NCBI GenBank assembly: GCA_023392615.1 | Contig: JAEVYT010000002.1 | Location: 248,001 to 312,000 of the forward strand | From: Bacillota bacterium | GTDB lineage: Bacteria; Bacillota; Clostridia; Lachnospirales; Lachnospiraceae | DNA: 64,000 nt | Reading direction: 5' to 3' | Part shown: positions 34,096 to 42,114 of the stretch, one piece after another | How the letters are laid out: every line of letters begins with the position of its first letter | Position numbering within the stretch: the first letter of the stretch is position 1 | Notes under the pieces: generated by a model | Told to the model about the DNA's origin: nothing | Databases searched by the model: none | What the model saw: the letters and a program-made list of their open reading frames with translations, nothing else | Program-made: the position numbers and the translations under genes

Positions 34096-36474
34096 ATGAA
34101 TTACAAAGGTAATGAAAATCTGGAGTATTATATGAAAGAAAGGGGAAAGCAAGAAGTTTTTAATAATGGTGTGACATCTCCTATGCAAATGGCTAGCATT
34201 GATTCAAACTCAAACGCAAATTTCTATGATACTGTTAATAGCGAGTTGAATTTACTAGGTCAAAAAGCTATATCGATACCAATGGTAACATTTTACCATG
34301 ATGGTGAGGATATACCGGAATATTCAGTTGATAAACCGATATTGTCACAATCGATGGTGACATTATATGGTGATGAAGAAGGAACTCTAGATGAAATGTC
34401 AGAGAAAGCGGTTGTATCAGAAGCTATGGTTGAATTTTACAATGAAAGTGAATATGAGGATTTTAAAAATATTAATAATTACTCTGTGCCGATGGTGGAG
34501 TTCGAGGTAGGCGTTGATCCTAAACACTTATCGGATTTTATTGTACAATCAAGTTCGTTAGTAGAGTTTGAAAAAGCGAATGAGAAGAAAACGGAAAACC
34601 TGGGATTTGGGTTACAGCTTCCTGACTTAGAAAAACAAGAAGAGATCAGTATAATATCAGAGGATCAAACAAAAATGATCAGAGAGTTACAGGAGAAACT
34701 TCGAATTACAGGAAGTGCAATTCAAATCGCAGAAAAAGCATTTAACGGAACAGATTTTTATTATGAGGATAATATTTTATATAATAAAACAGGAGAAAGG
34801 ATTTGCAATTTTATTCTTGAAGTGGAGTCTGAGACTGTACATCATTTTAATACTAGGAATGGATATGAGCTACGTAGTAAATATATATTTAGTATTTATA
34901 TCAATGGCACTTGCATTAATGTTTCTGTATGGGGTGATGAAATATATGATTTGAAATGGCTCCGTAGAGCTACAGGTGGTAAAGCTATTATATATGCTTG
35001 GGGGAGAAAAGGAAATTTGTTCAATGAACTACTTTGTGACTGTTTAAATAAAAGTAGTTATAAGGAGTTCCACTATTATCCTACAAATGGATGGCATGAA
35101 ATGCCTGATGGAAGCTATCGTTACCTCTATGATAAAGGTATTATTGGTATGAGTAATAGTGATACATATGCTGCGGTAGAACATAAACTTATTTATGATG
35201 AGGACAATGTAGGTAGCTATCAAGTTTTTACAGACATATTAAGAATGATGAACTGTGTATGTAATACGTCTGCTATAAGCACGATACTTGTCCTTTACGC
35301 ACATCTGGGGGCACTAACTACTTTGTTTGATTTGGCGGAATTTCCGATCAAGTTTATTGTAGCGCTAATAGGTGTTACAAATGCAAGGAAAACCAGTATA
35401 GCGTTAAATTTAACTAAACTATTTGATAGATGTGTAAGTCCTAAACCTGATATTTCTTTTGAAGCAACTGTAGGAGGAATAGAAACATCTTTTAGTAAAT
35501 ATCATGATGCAGTTTTTGCTATAGATGATTTAAAACCATCTGATTCAAAAGAAAAGCAAAAAGAAACTGCAAAAAAGCTGGAGAAAATAGTTAGGGCATA
35601 TGGGGATAGAGTTCCTACAGTGAGAATGAATGATTATTCTCCGAGTGGAAAAGATATTTATTATCCTATATGGGGGTGCTGCATGATAACAGGTGAATAT
35701 TTGGATGGTGTAGCCTCAACTTTAGCGAGGATAGTGAGTATCCATATTGATGGAAACGATGTGAATAATGATGAACTAAGATATTTTCAAGAGAACTATA
35801 AAATACTATCAACCCACATGGTAGATTTTATATCATATATTACAAATAACTTCGACTTCATAGTGTCATATATAAAATCACGTGCAGTGGAAATTAGAAA
35901 TGAGGTATATAATATCTTTGATGTTCCTCGTTATAAAGAAAGTTATGCAACATTTTTGGTTTGCTCTGAAATCTTTCTTGGTTATGCTTTGCATAGAAAC
36001 TTTCTAAATGCTCAGGAGGCAGAAGGATATAAGTTATATTTTGAAAGGGCAATACACAGAATAATTGCTGCAAGCGACAGTGATATAGTTGAACATAATC
36101 CGGGTATAATCGCTTTACAAGCAATTGATAATTATATAAAAACAGGTATTGTTAAAATATATTCAGAGGGTCAAAGTCCAGTGCTAAGTGATGAATATTA
36201 TGCATTTATAGAAGATGATTATCTCTGCATTAAATTAGAAGTAGCATATAGGATATTACTTAAATATGTAAGGTCACTTAATGCGGATCCTTCAGTTACA
36301 ACACCCAAGCAACTTCTTCCATTTCTTCAAGCTCTTGATGTGATACGTATTGATACAAAAGGTGAAAAAAAACGTAGTACGCATAAGCTTAGAAGTAGAA
36401 CAACAGAGATTAGATTTTTGTTTATTAAAAGAAATAAGATGGTTGAGATATTGCAAAATGAAAACTTATACTAG
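34096..36474 (+). CDS. Replication-type ATPase/helicase (DUF927-like)
   Basis: The 792-residue product has a C-terminal ATPase region resembling DUF927 helicases: FIVALIGVTNARKTSIAL (about 417-434; the last Gly of the P-loop is replaced by Arg), AVFAIDDLKPS as Walker B, and GCCMITGEYL further on. A region near 335-355 (PTNGWHEMPDGSYRYLY) also fits DUF927. The first 160 residues contain five regularly spaced (S/P/A)-M-V-x-(F/L) motifs near 63, 87, 111, 133 and 155. It is followed by xis (12 bp) and int, so it is probably the element's replication protein. AAAGGGG precedes the ATG. Confidence 0.7.
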   Translation: MNYKGNENLEYYMKERGKQEVFNNGVTSPMQMASIDSNSNANFYDTVNSELNLLGQKAISIPMVTFYHDGEDIPEYSVDKPILSQSMVTLYGDEEGTLDEMSEKAVVSEAMVEFYNESEYEDFKNINNYSVPMVEFEVGVDPKHLSDFIVQSSSLVEFEKANEKKTENLGFGLQLPDLEKQEEISIISEDQTKMIRELQEKLRITGSAIQIAEKAFNGTDFYYEDNILYNKTGERICNFILEVESETVHHFNTRNGYELRSKYIFSIYINGTCINVSVWGDEIYDLKWLRRATGGKAIIYAWGRKGNLFNELLCDCLNKSSYKEFHYYPTNGWHEMPDGSYRYLYDKGIIGMSNSDTYAAVEHKLIYDEDNVGSYQVFTDILRMMNCVCNTSAISTILVLYAHLGALTTLFDLAEFPIKFIVALIGVTNARKTSIALNLTKLFDRCVSPKPDISFEATVGGIETSFSKYHDAVFAIDDLKPSDSKEKQKETAKKLEKIVRAYGDRVPTVRMNDYSPSGKDIYYPIWGCCMITGEYLDGVASTLARIVSIHIDGNDVNNDELRYFQENYKILSTHMVDFISYITNNFDFIVSYIKSRAVEIRNEVYNIFDVPRYKESYATFLVCSEIFLGYALHRNFLNAQEAEGYKLYFERAIHRIIAASDSDIVEHNPGIIALQAIDNYIKTGIVKIYSEGQSPVLSDEYYAFIEDDYLCIKLEVAYRILLKYVRSLNADPSVTTPKQLLPFLQALDVIRIDTKGEKKRSTHKLRSRTTEIRFLFIKRNKMVEILQNENLY
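34282..34572 (+). repeat. Five-copy repeat in the N-terminus of the replication ATPase
   Basis: Codons for MVTFY, MVTLY, MVEFY, MVEFE and LVEFE occur at residues 63, 87, 111, 133 and 155, spaced 24, 24, 22 and 22 residues and separated by acidic, variable linkers. The DNA has diverged more than the motifs, so the motif itself is under selection or of old origin. Confidence 0.75.
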
Positions 36475-36486
36475 GAGGAGCTATGT

Positions 36487-36678
36487 ATGGCATATAACAA
36501 CGATAGTAATAGAACTTATAATAAGTTGACTTATACGATTCCAGAAGTTTCTGAAATTCTTAATATAAGTATCTCACAAGCTTATAAATTGGCAAATCAA
36601 AATGTTTTTCCTACCATACGTTTGGGAAAACGTGTATTAGTAAGTGTAAAGAAATTGGAGAAGTTTATAAATGACTAA
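36487..36678 (+). CDS. xis: Excisionase (HTH domain protein)
   Basis: The 63-residue product is a small excisionase/MerR-like HTH: LTYTIPEVSEILNISISQAYKLANQNVFPTIRLGKRVLV (about 15-53), ending at LEKFIND. The protein fits the DNA-bending excisionases encoded beside tyrosine integrases. AGGAGGAG precedes the start. It lies 12 bp after the replication gene and about 55 bp before the integrase start. Confidence 0.88.
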   Translation: MAYNNDSNRTYNKLTYTIPEVSEILNISISQAYKLANQNVFPTIRLGKRVLVSVKKLEKFIND

Positions 36679-36688
36679 ATTTAACAAA

Positions 36689-36717
36689 TTGAGAGCAACC
36701 ATTTGTGTTGCTCTCAA
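36689..36717 (+). promoter_or_regulatory. Hairpin between xis and int
   Basis: TTGAGAGCAAC pairs perfectly with GTTGCTCTCAA around a 7-base loop. It ends just before the AAAGGAGG ribosome site of int. It has no T run, so it looks more like a translational or attenuation control, or an RNA-stability element, than a full terminator. Confidence 0.6.
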
Positions 36718-36733
36718 TAAAGGAGGTAAGATT

Positions 36734-37954
36734 ATGGCTAAGAGAGGCAATGGAGAAGGTTCAATATTTAAAGATAATATTAAAAATAGATGGGTAGGAC
36801 AATATTCAGTCAATACTCTTCAAGGAACTAAGAGAAAGAGTGTATATGGCGCAACTAGATCAGAGGTACGTGATAAATTGGCTGAAATTCTGAAAGAGGT
36901 AAATAAAGGGCAAATAATTGATGATACGAGAATTTCACTACAAGACTGGATATACATCTGGATTGAGGATTACAAGAGGTTATCAATAAAGAGAAGTTCC
37001 GTTGACAATTATTATCGTTACTATAAATATCATATAATAGATTCAAATATTGGAAAAACACCAATTAAAAAGGTTACATCCAATATGATACAGAAATTTA
37101 TTAATGAAAAATCAAGAAATGGTAGGATTGATGGTTCTGGAGGATTAAGTTCAAGTTCAGTAAAGCATATTTTTAATGTTATCTATGGGGCGATGGAACA
37201 GGCGTTAAGGAATAATATGGTAATGAAAAATCCATGTCATGCAGTGGTATTGCCAAAGAAAGAGAAAAAAGAAATATTATTTTTAACGCCTGAAGAAGCA
37301 AATTCGTTTCTAGAATCAATAAAAGAGAGCAAATATTATCCGCTTTATGCTCTGGAAATAATTAGTGGGCTGAGACTTGGTGAAATTATAGCTCTTCAAT
37401 GGGATCATATCGATTTTGATAAAATGACAATAAGTGTTAAACAGACTGCTGCCATCGTAAGCAAGAAAGAACAGAAAGATTCTGGAGTGATACATAGCGA
37501 AGTTATACTACAATCACCCAAGACCAAAAAATCAGTAAGAACGTTATACATAGAGGAACCAATTGTTTCTATTCTTCGTAAACTTAGAAAAGAGCAGTTG
37601 GAGCATGTGTTACTTTGTGGAGATCAATATAATAATAGTGGATTTGTTTTTACAAATGATTATGGTAATATGATGCATCCTAGAACAGTTCAAGATCATT
37701 TTAAAAGGGCAGCTAAGAAAGCAGGATTCCCTAATCTTCATTTTCATTGTTTAAGACATACGGCTGCTTCAATTATGCTTTATAATGGAGTAGATATTAA
37801 GACGGTACAGGAGATTCTAGGTCACGAGGAATTGCAAACAACAGCTGACATATATTTACATATATTGGACGGTATGAAGAGAGAGGGGCAGAAGACTATA
37901 TATAATTTAATAACGATTAGGGAAAATCAAGATTATGTTGTTCAAGCAATATGA
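36734..37954 (+). CDS. int: Tyrosine recombinase (integrase) of the element
   Basis: The 406-residue product is a Tn916-type tyrosine recombinase. An N-terminal arm-binding AP2-like region (MAKRGNGEGSIFKD onwards) is followed by a core-binding domain (about 60-160) and the catalytic domain. Catalytic residues are visible as Arg in SGLRLGEI, His-x-x-Arg in FHCLRHTAAS, His in LGHEELQTTADIYLH, and the nucleophile Tyr in the last motif. The ATG at 36734 has AAAGGAGGT; the open frame extends 63 bp upstream without a site and overlaps xis. It catalyses insertion into the tRNA-Leu 3' end. Confidence 0.95.
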   Translation: MAKRGNGEGSIFKDNIKNRWVGQYSVNTLQGTKRKSVYGATRSEVRDKLAEILKEVNKGQIIDDTRISLQDWIYIWIEDYKRLSIKRSSVDNYYRYYKYHIIDSNIGKTPIKKVTSNMIQKFINEKSRNGRIDGSGGLSSSSVKHIFNVIYGAMEQALRNNMVMKNPCHAVVLPKKEKKEILFLTPEEANSFLESIKESKYYPLYALEIISGLRLGEIIALQWDHIDFDKMTISVKQTAAIVSKKEQKDSGVIHSEVILQSPKTKKSVRTLYIEEPIVSILRKLRKEQLEHVLLCGDQYNNSGFVFTNDYGNMMHPRTVQDHFKRAAKKAGFPNLHFHCLRHTAASIMLYNGVDIKTVQEILGHEELQTTADIYLHILDGMKREGQKTIYNLITIRENQDYVVQAI

Positions 37955-37961
37955 TATATAA

Positions 37962-37991
37962 GGTGAGTGCTTCGGCATTCACCGTTTTTTT
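37962..37991 (+). terminator. Terminator after int
   Basis: GGTGAGTGC-TTCG-GCATTCACC is a stem with a stable TTCG tetraloop, followed by GTTTTTTT. Confidence 0.92.
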
Positions 37992-38085
37992 ACGCCTCCA
38001 TATTCGTCCTTTGTATAATATCTTGTAAAAAAATGTAGTAATGGTATAATTTATGGAAGGAGTTTAGTAAAAGGAGGAACGGTTT

Positions 38086-41000
38086 GTGGGGAAATATGAC
38101 AAAGGAGCTGAGTGGCGTAAATGGGATTTGCATGTACATACACCTTGTTCAATTATACAAAAATATGGGAACAATGATAAAGACACATGGGATAAGTACA
38201 TAACAGATCTTGAACAATTGCCATCTCATTTTGCGGTGATCGGTATTAATGACTACCTATTTCTAGATGGTTATCAGAAACTAGTTGATGAGCAGAAAAA
38301 CAATCAAAGGCTTCAAAATGTTGAATTATTGCCAGTAGTAGAGTTTCGAATAGATAAATTTGCAGGGATAGAGTTCGGACAGCTGAAAAGGATAAATTTG
38401 CATGTTATATTTTCAAATAAACTAACTGTTGAGACTATACAGAGTCAATTTCTCAATACACTAGAACAGAGTTATCAATTGAATACAGGTGAAAAATGGA
38501 GCAGATCTATAACGAGAGATAGTGTTGAGGAATTAGGTAGAAGAATTAAAAAAGCTATACCTTGTGATCAAATTACTAGATATGGTTCAGACATTGAAGA
38601 AGGGTTCAATAATTTAAATGTTAATGAAGAGCAAATATTTACATCGTTAAAAAAAGATTGTTTTAAAGGAAAATATCTAATAGCTATAGGTAAAACGGAA
38701 TGGTCAGAATTAAAGTGGACAGATGCATCCATTGCAACGAAGAAAAGTATTATCAATCAAGCTGATATTGTGTTTACATCAGCTGAGACTATAGATGCTT
38801 TTTATCAATCAAAAAATAAACTTACATCACAAAATGTAAATGACTTACTCTTGGACTGTAGCGATGCCCACTATTTATCAAATTCCAATCAAAAAGACAG
38901 AATAGGAAAATGTTATACTTGGATTAAAGCTGATCCAACTTTTGATGGTTTAAAACACGCTTTAGACGAGGCCGATGAGCGAATTTTTATTGGAGAGAAA
39001 CCAGCAATATTTGAGAAGGTGGCAACACACCGAACAAAATATATTAAAGAAATTTCAATAAATTCAATACAAGGATATAGTGGAAGTTATGGTCAATGGT
39101 TTGATAATATTAAAATACCGCTTAATAAAGAATTAATTGCTATAATTGGAAACAAAGGTAGTGGAAAAAGTGCTATAACTGATATCATCTCATTATGTTC
39201 AAATTATCACAATGATGAGGATTGTTCCTTTTTAACAACAAAAAAATTTCGTGAAAAATCAGGGAGGTTATCTAGAAACTTCGAAGCGACCCTTACTTGG
39301 GAAAGTGACAAAAAGTGTGAAAGAAATCTTAACGATACACCAGAAAAAACTGGTGTGGTTTCAGTAAAATATCTTCCACAAGGAGTATTTGAAAGATTAA
39401 CAAATGAAATTAGTACGATAGAAAAGTTTCAAGAGGAAATTGAAAGCGTTGTTTTTTCACACATTCCTGAAAGTGATAGATTAGATGCAAAGACTTTTAA
39501 GGATCTGGTTAATCAGAAATCTTACAAAGTTAATTTAGAAATAGAATTATTAAAGAAAGATGTTGTTGATTTAAATAGGCAGATTATTGAATTGGAAGAG
39601 AAAGCGACAAATTCGTATAAATTAGAAGTAGAAAATAAGCTGAGAAGCAAACAAGATGAACTTATAGCATTGATTCCGCCTCCTATAGTTACTAATCCTG
39701 TTGAGGACAATGATAAGCGGCAGCGATATGATGTGATTAACCAAAATATAGTTAAACTTAAGGAAGACATAAAGAATTGTGAAAATGAAATAGAAGATAA
39801 GACAAATAATAAAAAACGAGTTCTTAAATTGATCCAGAACATTACTGATATTAAATATGAATTACAACAGAAAGAGCTACAATTAACTAACTATGTATTT
39901 GAAAAATCTGAAACATTAACTGAGTTAGGAATTAATAAAGATAATATATTTTCTTTAGTAATTAATTATACGGAAATTGATTTGATAATTGCGAAGAATG
40001 AAAATGTTTTGAAAGATTTACAACACTCTCTAGGAGAAATACCACTTGATAGTATTAAGCCGCTACCATATATTCTTGGGTATTTTCAAAATCAATTGGC
40101 TGATGAGACAGCAAAACTCGATGGTGATCAAAAAAAATACCAAGACTATCTTATAGCAGTGGATAAGTGGGAAAAAGAAAAGAGCATTTTAATCGGAGAT
40201 GATACGACACCAGATACAGTTAAATATTTACAAAGTCAAATTAATTTTATAAATAATGAGCTCCCTGAAAGATTAGATAAACTATACTCAAAGCGAAAAA
40301 ATGTTGTAAGAAATATATACATTAAGAAACAAGAAATTATTAATGTATATAAAGATATGCGAAATAAACTCAATAAAATAATTGATGAGAATGCTGATAC
40401 ATTAAAAGATTATAAAATATTAATTGATGCATGTTTAGAAAAAGCCTATGATTTTAATGATCAATTTTTAAAATATATCGATAAAGGTAAAGTTGGATCT
40501 TTTTATTCTAAAGAGGGTAGTGAAGCTCAATTAAAATTATTATTATCAGATGTAGATTTTGACGAAGAAGAATGTGTGATACATTTTATTGACAACTTGA
40601 TAGAGTCACTGAAGGTTGATAAAAGACTAAATCAGAATAATGCAATAAGAGATATTAAAGATCAAGTTAAAGATATCCATGGTTTGTATGATTTCATTTT
40701 CTCGCTTGATTTTTTGGTAAATAAATATCAATTAAAACAAGGTGAAAAAAATCTTGAACAGTTGTCTCCAGGAGAGCGAGGAGCGTTATTGCTTGTTTTT
40801 TATTTGCTTTTAGATAGGAACGATATTCCGCTGATTATAGACCAACCGGAAGATAATTTGGATAATCATAGTGTTGCTAAAATTCTTGTTCCATTTATTA
40901 AAGAAGCAAAGAAAAAGAGACAAATTATTATGGTTACTCATAATCCAAATTTGGCTGTTGTATCGGATGCGGAACAAGTGATTTATGTAGAACTTGATAA

Positions 41001-41130
41001 AAAAAACTATAAGTTTACAACAATAGCAGGTAGCATAGAGAATCGAAATATAAATAAAAAAATAGTTGAAGTTCTTGAAGGTGCAATGCCTGCATTCAAT
41101 ACCAGAAAAAATAAATACTATGTAGAATAA
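38086..41130 (+). CDS. trlF: TrlF-like PHP-domain and AAA/ABC ATPase protein
   Basis: The 1014-residue product starts with a PHP phosphoesterase motif (WRKWDLHVHTPCS, about 10-22). An ATPase follows: Walker A IAIIGNKGSGKSAITD (about 350-365), a long coiled-coil middle (about 480-740), an ABC-type signature LSPGERGALLL, Walker B PLIIDQPEDNLDN and MVTHNPNLAVVSD near 925-965. This layout matches TrlF-family AAA-like ATPases, seen in defence islands and thought to cut nucleic acid. The GTG start has AAAGGAGG 7 bp upstream. It lies between int and attR, separate from the main defence operon, so it may be a later acquisition. Confidence 0.82.
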   Translation: MGKYDKGAEWRKWDLHVHTPCSIIQKYGNNDKDTWDKYITDLEQLPSHFAVIGINDYLFLDGYQKLVDEQKNNQRLQNVELLPVVEFRIDKFAGIEFGQLKRINLHVIFSNKLTVETIQSQFLNTLEQSYQLNTGEKWSRSITRDSVEELGRRIKKAIPCDQITRYGSDIEEGFNNLNVNEEQIFTSLKKDCFKGKYLIAIGKTEWSELKWTDASIATKKSIINQADIVFTSAETIDAFYQSKNKLTSQNVNDLLLDCSDAHYLSNSNQKDRIGKCYTWIKADPTFDGLKHALDEADERIFIGEKPAIFEKVATHRTKYIKEISINSIQGYSGSYGQWFDNIKIPLNKELIAIIGNKGSGKSAITDIISLCSNYHNDEDCSFLTTKKFREKSGRLSRNFEATLTWESDKKCERNLNDTPEKTGVVSVKYLPQGVFERLTNEISTIEKFQEEIESVVFSHIPESDRLDAKTFKDLVNQKSYKVNLEIELLKKDVVDLNRQIIELEEKATNSYKLEVENKLRSKQDELIALIPPPIVTNPVEDNDKRQRYDVINQNIVKLKEDIKNCENEIEDKTNNKKRVLKLIQNITDIKYELQQKELQLTNYVFEKSETLTELGINKDNIFSLVINYTEIDLIIAKNENVLKDLQHSLGEIPLDSIKPLPYILGYFQNQLADETAKLDGDQKKYQDYLIAVDKWEKEKSILIGDDTTPDTVKYLQSQINFINNELPERLDKLYSKRKNVVRNIYIKKQEIINVYKDMRNKLNKIIDENADTLKDYKILIDACLEKAYDFNDQFLKYIDKGKVGSFYSKEGSEAQLKLLLSDVDFDEEECVIHFIDNLIESLKVDKRLNQNNAIRDIKDQVKDIHGLYDFIFSLDFLVNKYQLKQGEKNLEQLSPGERGALLLVFYLLLDRNDIPLIIDQPEDNLDNHSVAKILVPFIKEAKKKRQIIMVTHNPNLAVVSDAEQVIYVELDKKNYKFTTIAGSIENRNINKKIVEVLEGAMPAFNTRKNKYYVE

Positions 41131-41144
41131 AGTGAAAAGTCCAG

Positions 41145-41165
41145 TTGCATTCCTAGTTGCATTCC
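41145..41165. repeat. Candidate integrase arm-type sites, right end
   Basis: TTGCATTCC at 41145-41153 and 41157-41165 has the same sequence, spacing and strand as the left-end pair. It lies about 64 bp inside attR. Confidence 0.6.
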
Positions 41166-41178
41166 CAAGGACAAAAAA

Positions 41179-41222
41179 AGAGGCTTCTAGAGTTTTAAAC
41201 AACTCTTGAAGCCTTGTTTTTT
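41179..41222. terminator. Element-encoded terminator at the right end
   Basis: AGGCTTCTAGAGTT pairs with AACTCTTGAAGCCT, flanked by A runs on the left and TTGTTTTTT on the right. It ends the trlF-like transcript and, on the other strand, the tRNA-Leu transcript. Confidence 0.85.
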
Positions 41223-41228
41223 CGGTAA

Positions 41229-41312
41229 TGCAGTTGAAGGGACTTGAACCCTCACCCAGTTGCCCGGACTAGAACCTGAATCTAGCGCGTATGCCAATTC
41301 CGCCACAACTGC
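41229..41312 (-). tRNA. tRNA-Leu(CAG)
   Basis: Read on the minus strand, the 84-base cloverleaf has acceptor arms GCAGTTG and CAACTGC and discriminator A. The anticodon arm CTAGA-TTCAGGT-TCTAG gives anticodon CAG. There is a long variable arm as expected for Leu, and a GGTTCAAGTCC T-arm. CCA is not encoded. Its 3' part (41229-41281) is the attR copy; the 5' part is chromosomal. Confidence 0.96.
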
Positions 41313-41461
41313 TTGCCTCGTTCCTTAACAGGAACGAATTTGATTATAACATAATGGATTTTTAATTTCAATATAAATTTGTCGCATAGGAATGTCGGTA
41401 TAGCTCAACAAAACAGGAGAAAAACATATGGTGAAATTAACTTATTATACCATTTAAATAC

Positions 41462-41490
41462 TTGACATTAATATGGCAGCGTATTAAAAT
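41462..41490 (+). promoter_or_regulatory. Promoter of tRNA-Asn
   Basis: A perfect TTGACA (41462-41467), a 17-bp spacer and TAAAAT (41485-41490) lie 12 bp upstream of the tRNA. Confidence 0.8.
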
Positions 41491-41501
41491 TATCACTGTA
41501 T

Positions 41502-41573
41502 TCCTCGATAGCTCAATGGTAGAGCACACGGCTGTTAACCGTGGGGTTGTAGGTTCGAGCCCTACTCGGGGAG
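41502..41573 (+). tRNA. tRNA-Asn(GUU)
   Basis: The 72-base cloverleaf has acceptor arms TCCTCGA and TCGGGGA with discriminator G. The anticodon arm ACGG-loop-CCGT carries anticodon GTT in CTGTTAA. GGTTCGAGCCC forms the T-arm. CCA is not encoded. Confidence 0.95.
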
Positions 41574-41597
41574 CTATTTTTTTGTCTTTTTTAATTT

Positions 41598-41945
41598 CTA
41601 TTTCCACCAGATATATCTAGGGTCATTATTCATACCATATCCTGCAAGTGCAGCTGCAATCATACCAAGTCCCAAAAGTAATAGTAGGATTCCGGCGAAT
41701 CTATTCTGTCCTTTTGAATTTAATTTGGTTAAGTAATAAACCTTCTTTGTAAATAGCATTAAGAAACCATGATAAAATCCAAGAACACCAAGTGATCCTC
41801 TAGCAATAATTCTTAGTACATATTTGATGTCATTCGTATTGCCGAATACTGCAATACTTAGAAACTCAGTTAATAAAAATACAGCAAGCATCGCAACAGA
41901 TGCAATAAATATTCCTTTTTGTCCTTCTAACTTTATCCAGTCCAT
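41598..41945 (-). CDS. Small integral membrane protein
   Basis: The 115-residue product has three or four hydrophobic helices (about 12-32, 45-63 and 83-103). The N-terminus is polar (MDWIKLEGQKG) and the end is charged (NNDPRYIWWK). No family recognised. AAGAGGT precedes the ATG on this strand. It lies alone between tRNA-Asn and the divergent oxidoreductase gene. Confidence 0.7.
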   Translation of the reverse strand: MDWIKLEGQKGIFIASVAMLAVFLLTEFLSIAVFGNTNDIKYVLRIIARGSLGVLGFYHGFLMLFTKKVYYLTKLNSKGQNRFAGILLLLLGLGMIAAALAGYGMNNDPRYIWWK

Positions 41946-42114
41946 ATCTTACCTCTTTTCGATTTGTATTGGTAAACACATTTATCCCAATTGTAACATC
42001 AGCAATAATGTGTGTCAATACAACCCCCATGTATTCAAATGCTGCATAAATTCTGTATTAAACGGAAAATATACCCTATTATAGTGTGGTTTATCAAGTG
42101 AAATGGAGGTAGTT

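Larger units (their letters stand above)
16942..41281. mobile_element. Integrative element in tRNA-Leu(CAG) carrying a defence island
   Basis: The 24.3-kb element is bounded by the 53-bp tRNA-derived direct repeat. It contains a tyrosine integrase (36734-37954), an excisionase (36487-36678) and a replication-type ATPase (34096-36474) in one row. Paired TTGCATTCC repeats lie near both ends. I find no relaxase, coupling protein, type IV secretion or phage structural gene, so it is an integrative mobilizable, satellite-like or plasmid-like element rather than a full ICE or prophage. Most cargo is defence-related. The base composition is visibly more AT-rich than in the flanking genes. Confidence 0.9.

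Noticed and set aside
39522..39842. 106-codon minus-strand frame inside the TrlF-like gene
   Set aside because: It is antisense to the coiled-coil region; its Ser/Leu-rich composition is typical of the complement of Lys/Glu-rich coding DNA.
16942..41281. Classification as a prophage
   Set aside because: No capsid, portal, terminase, tail or lysis genes are recognisable; only Int, Xis, a replication-type ATPase and a Mor-like regulator point in that direction.
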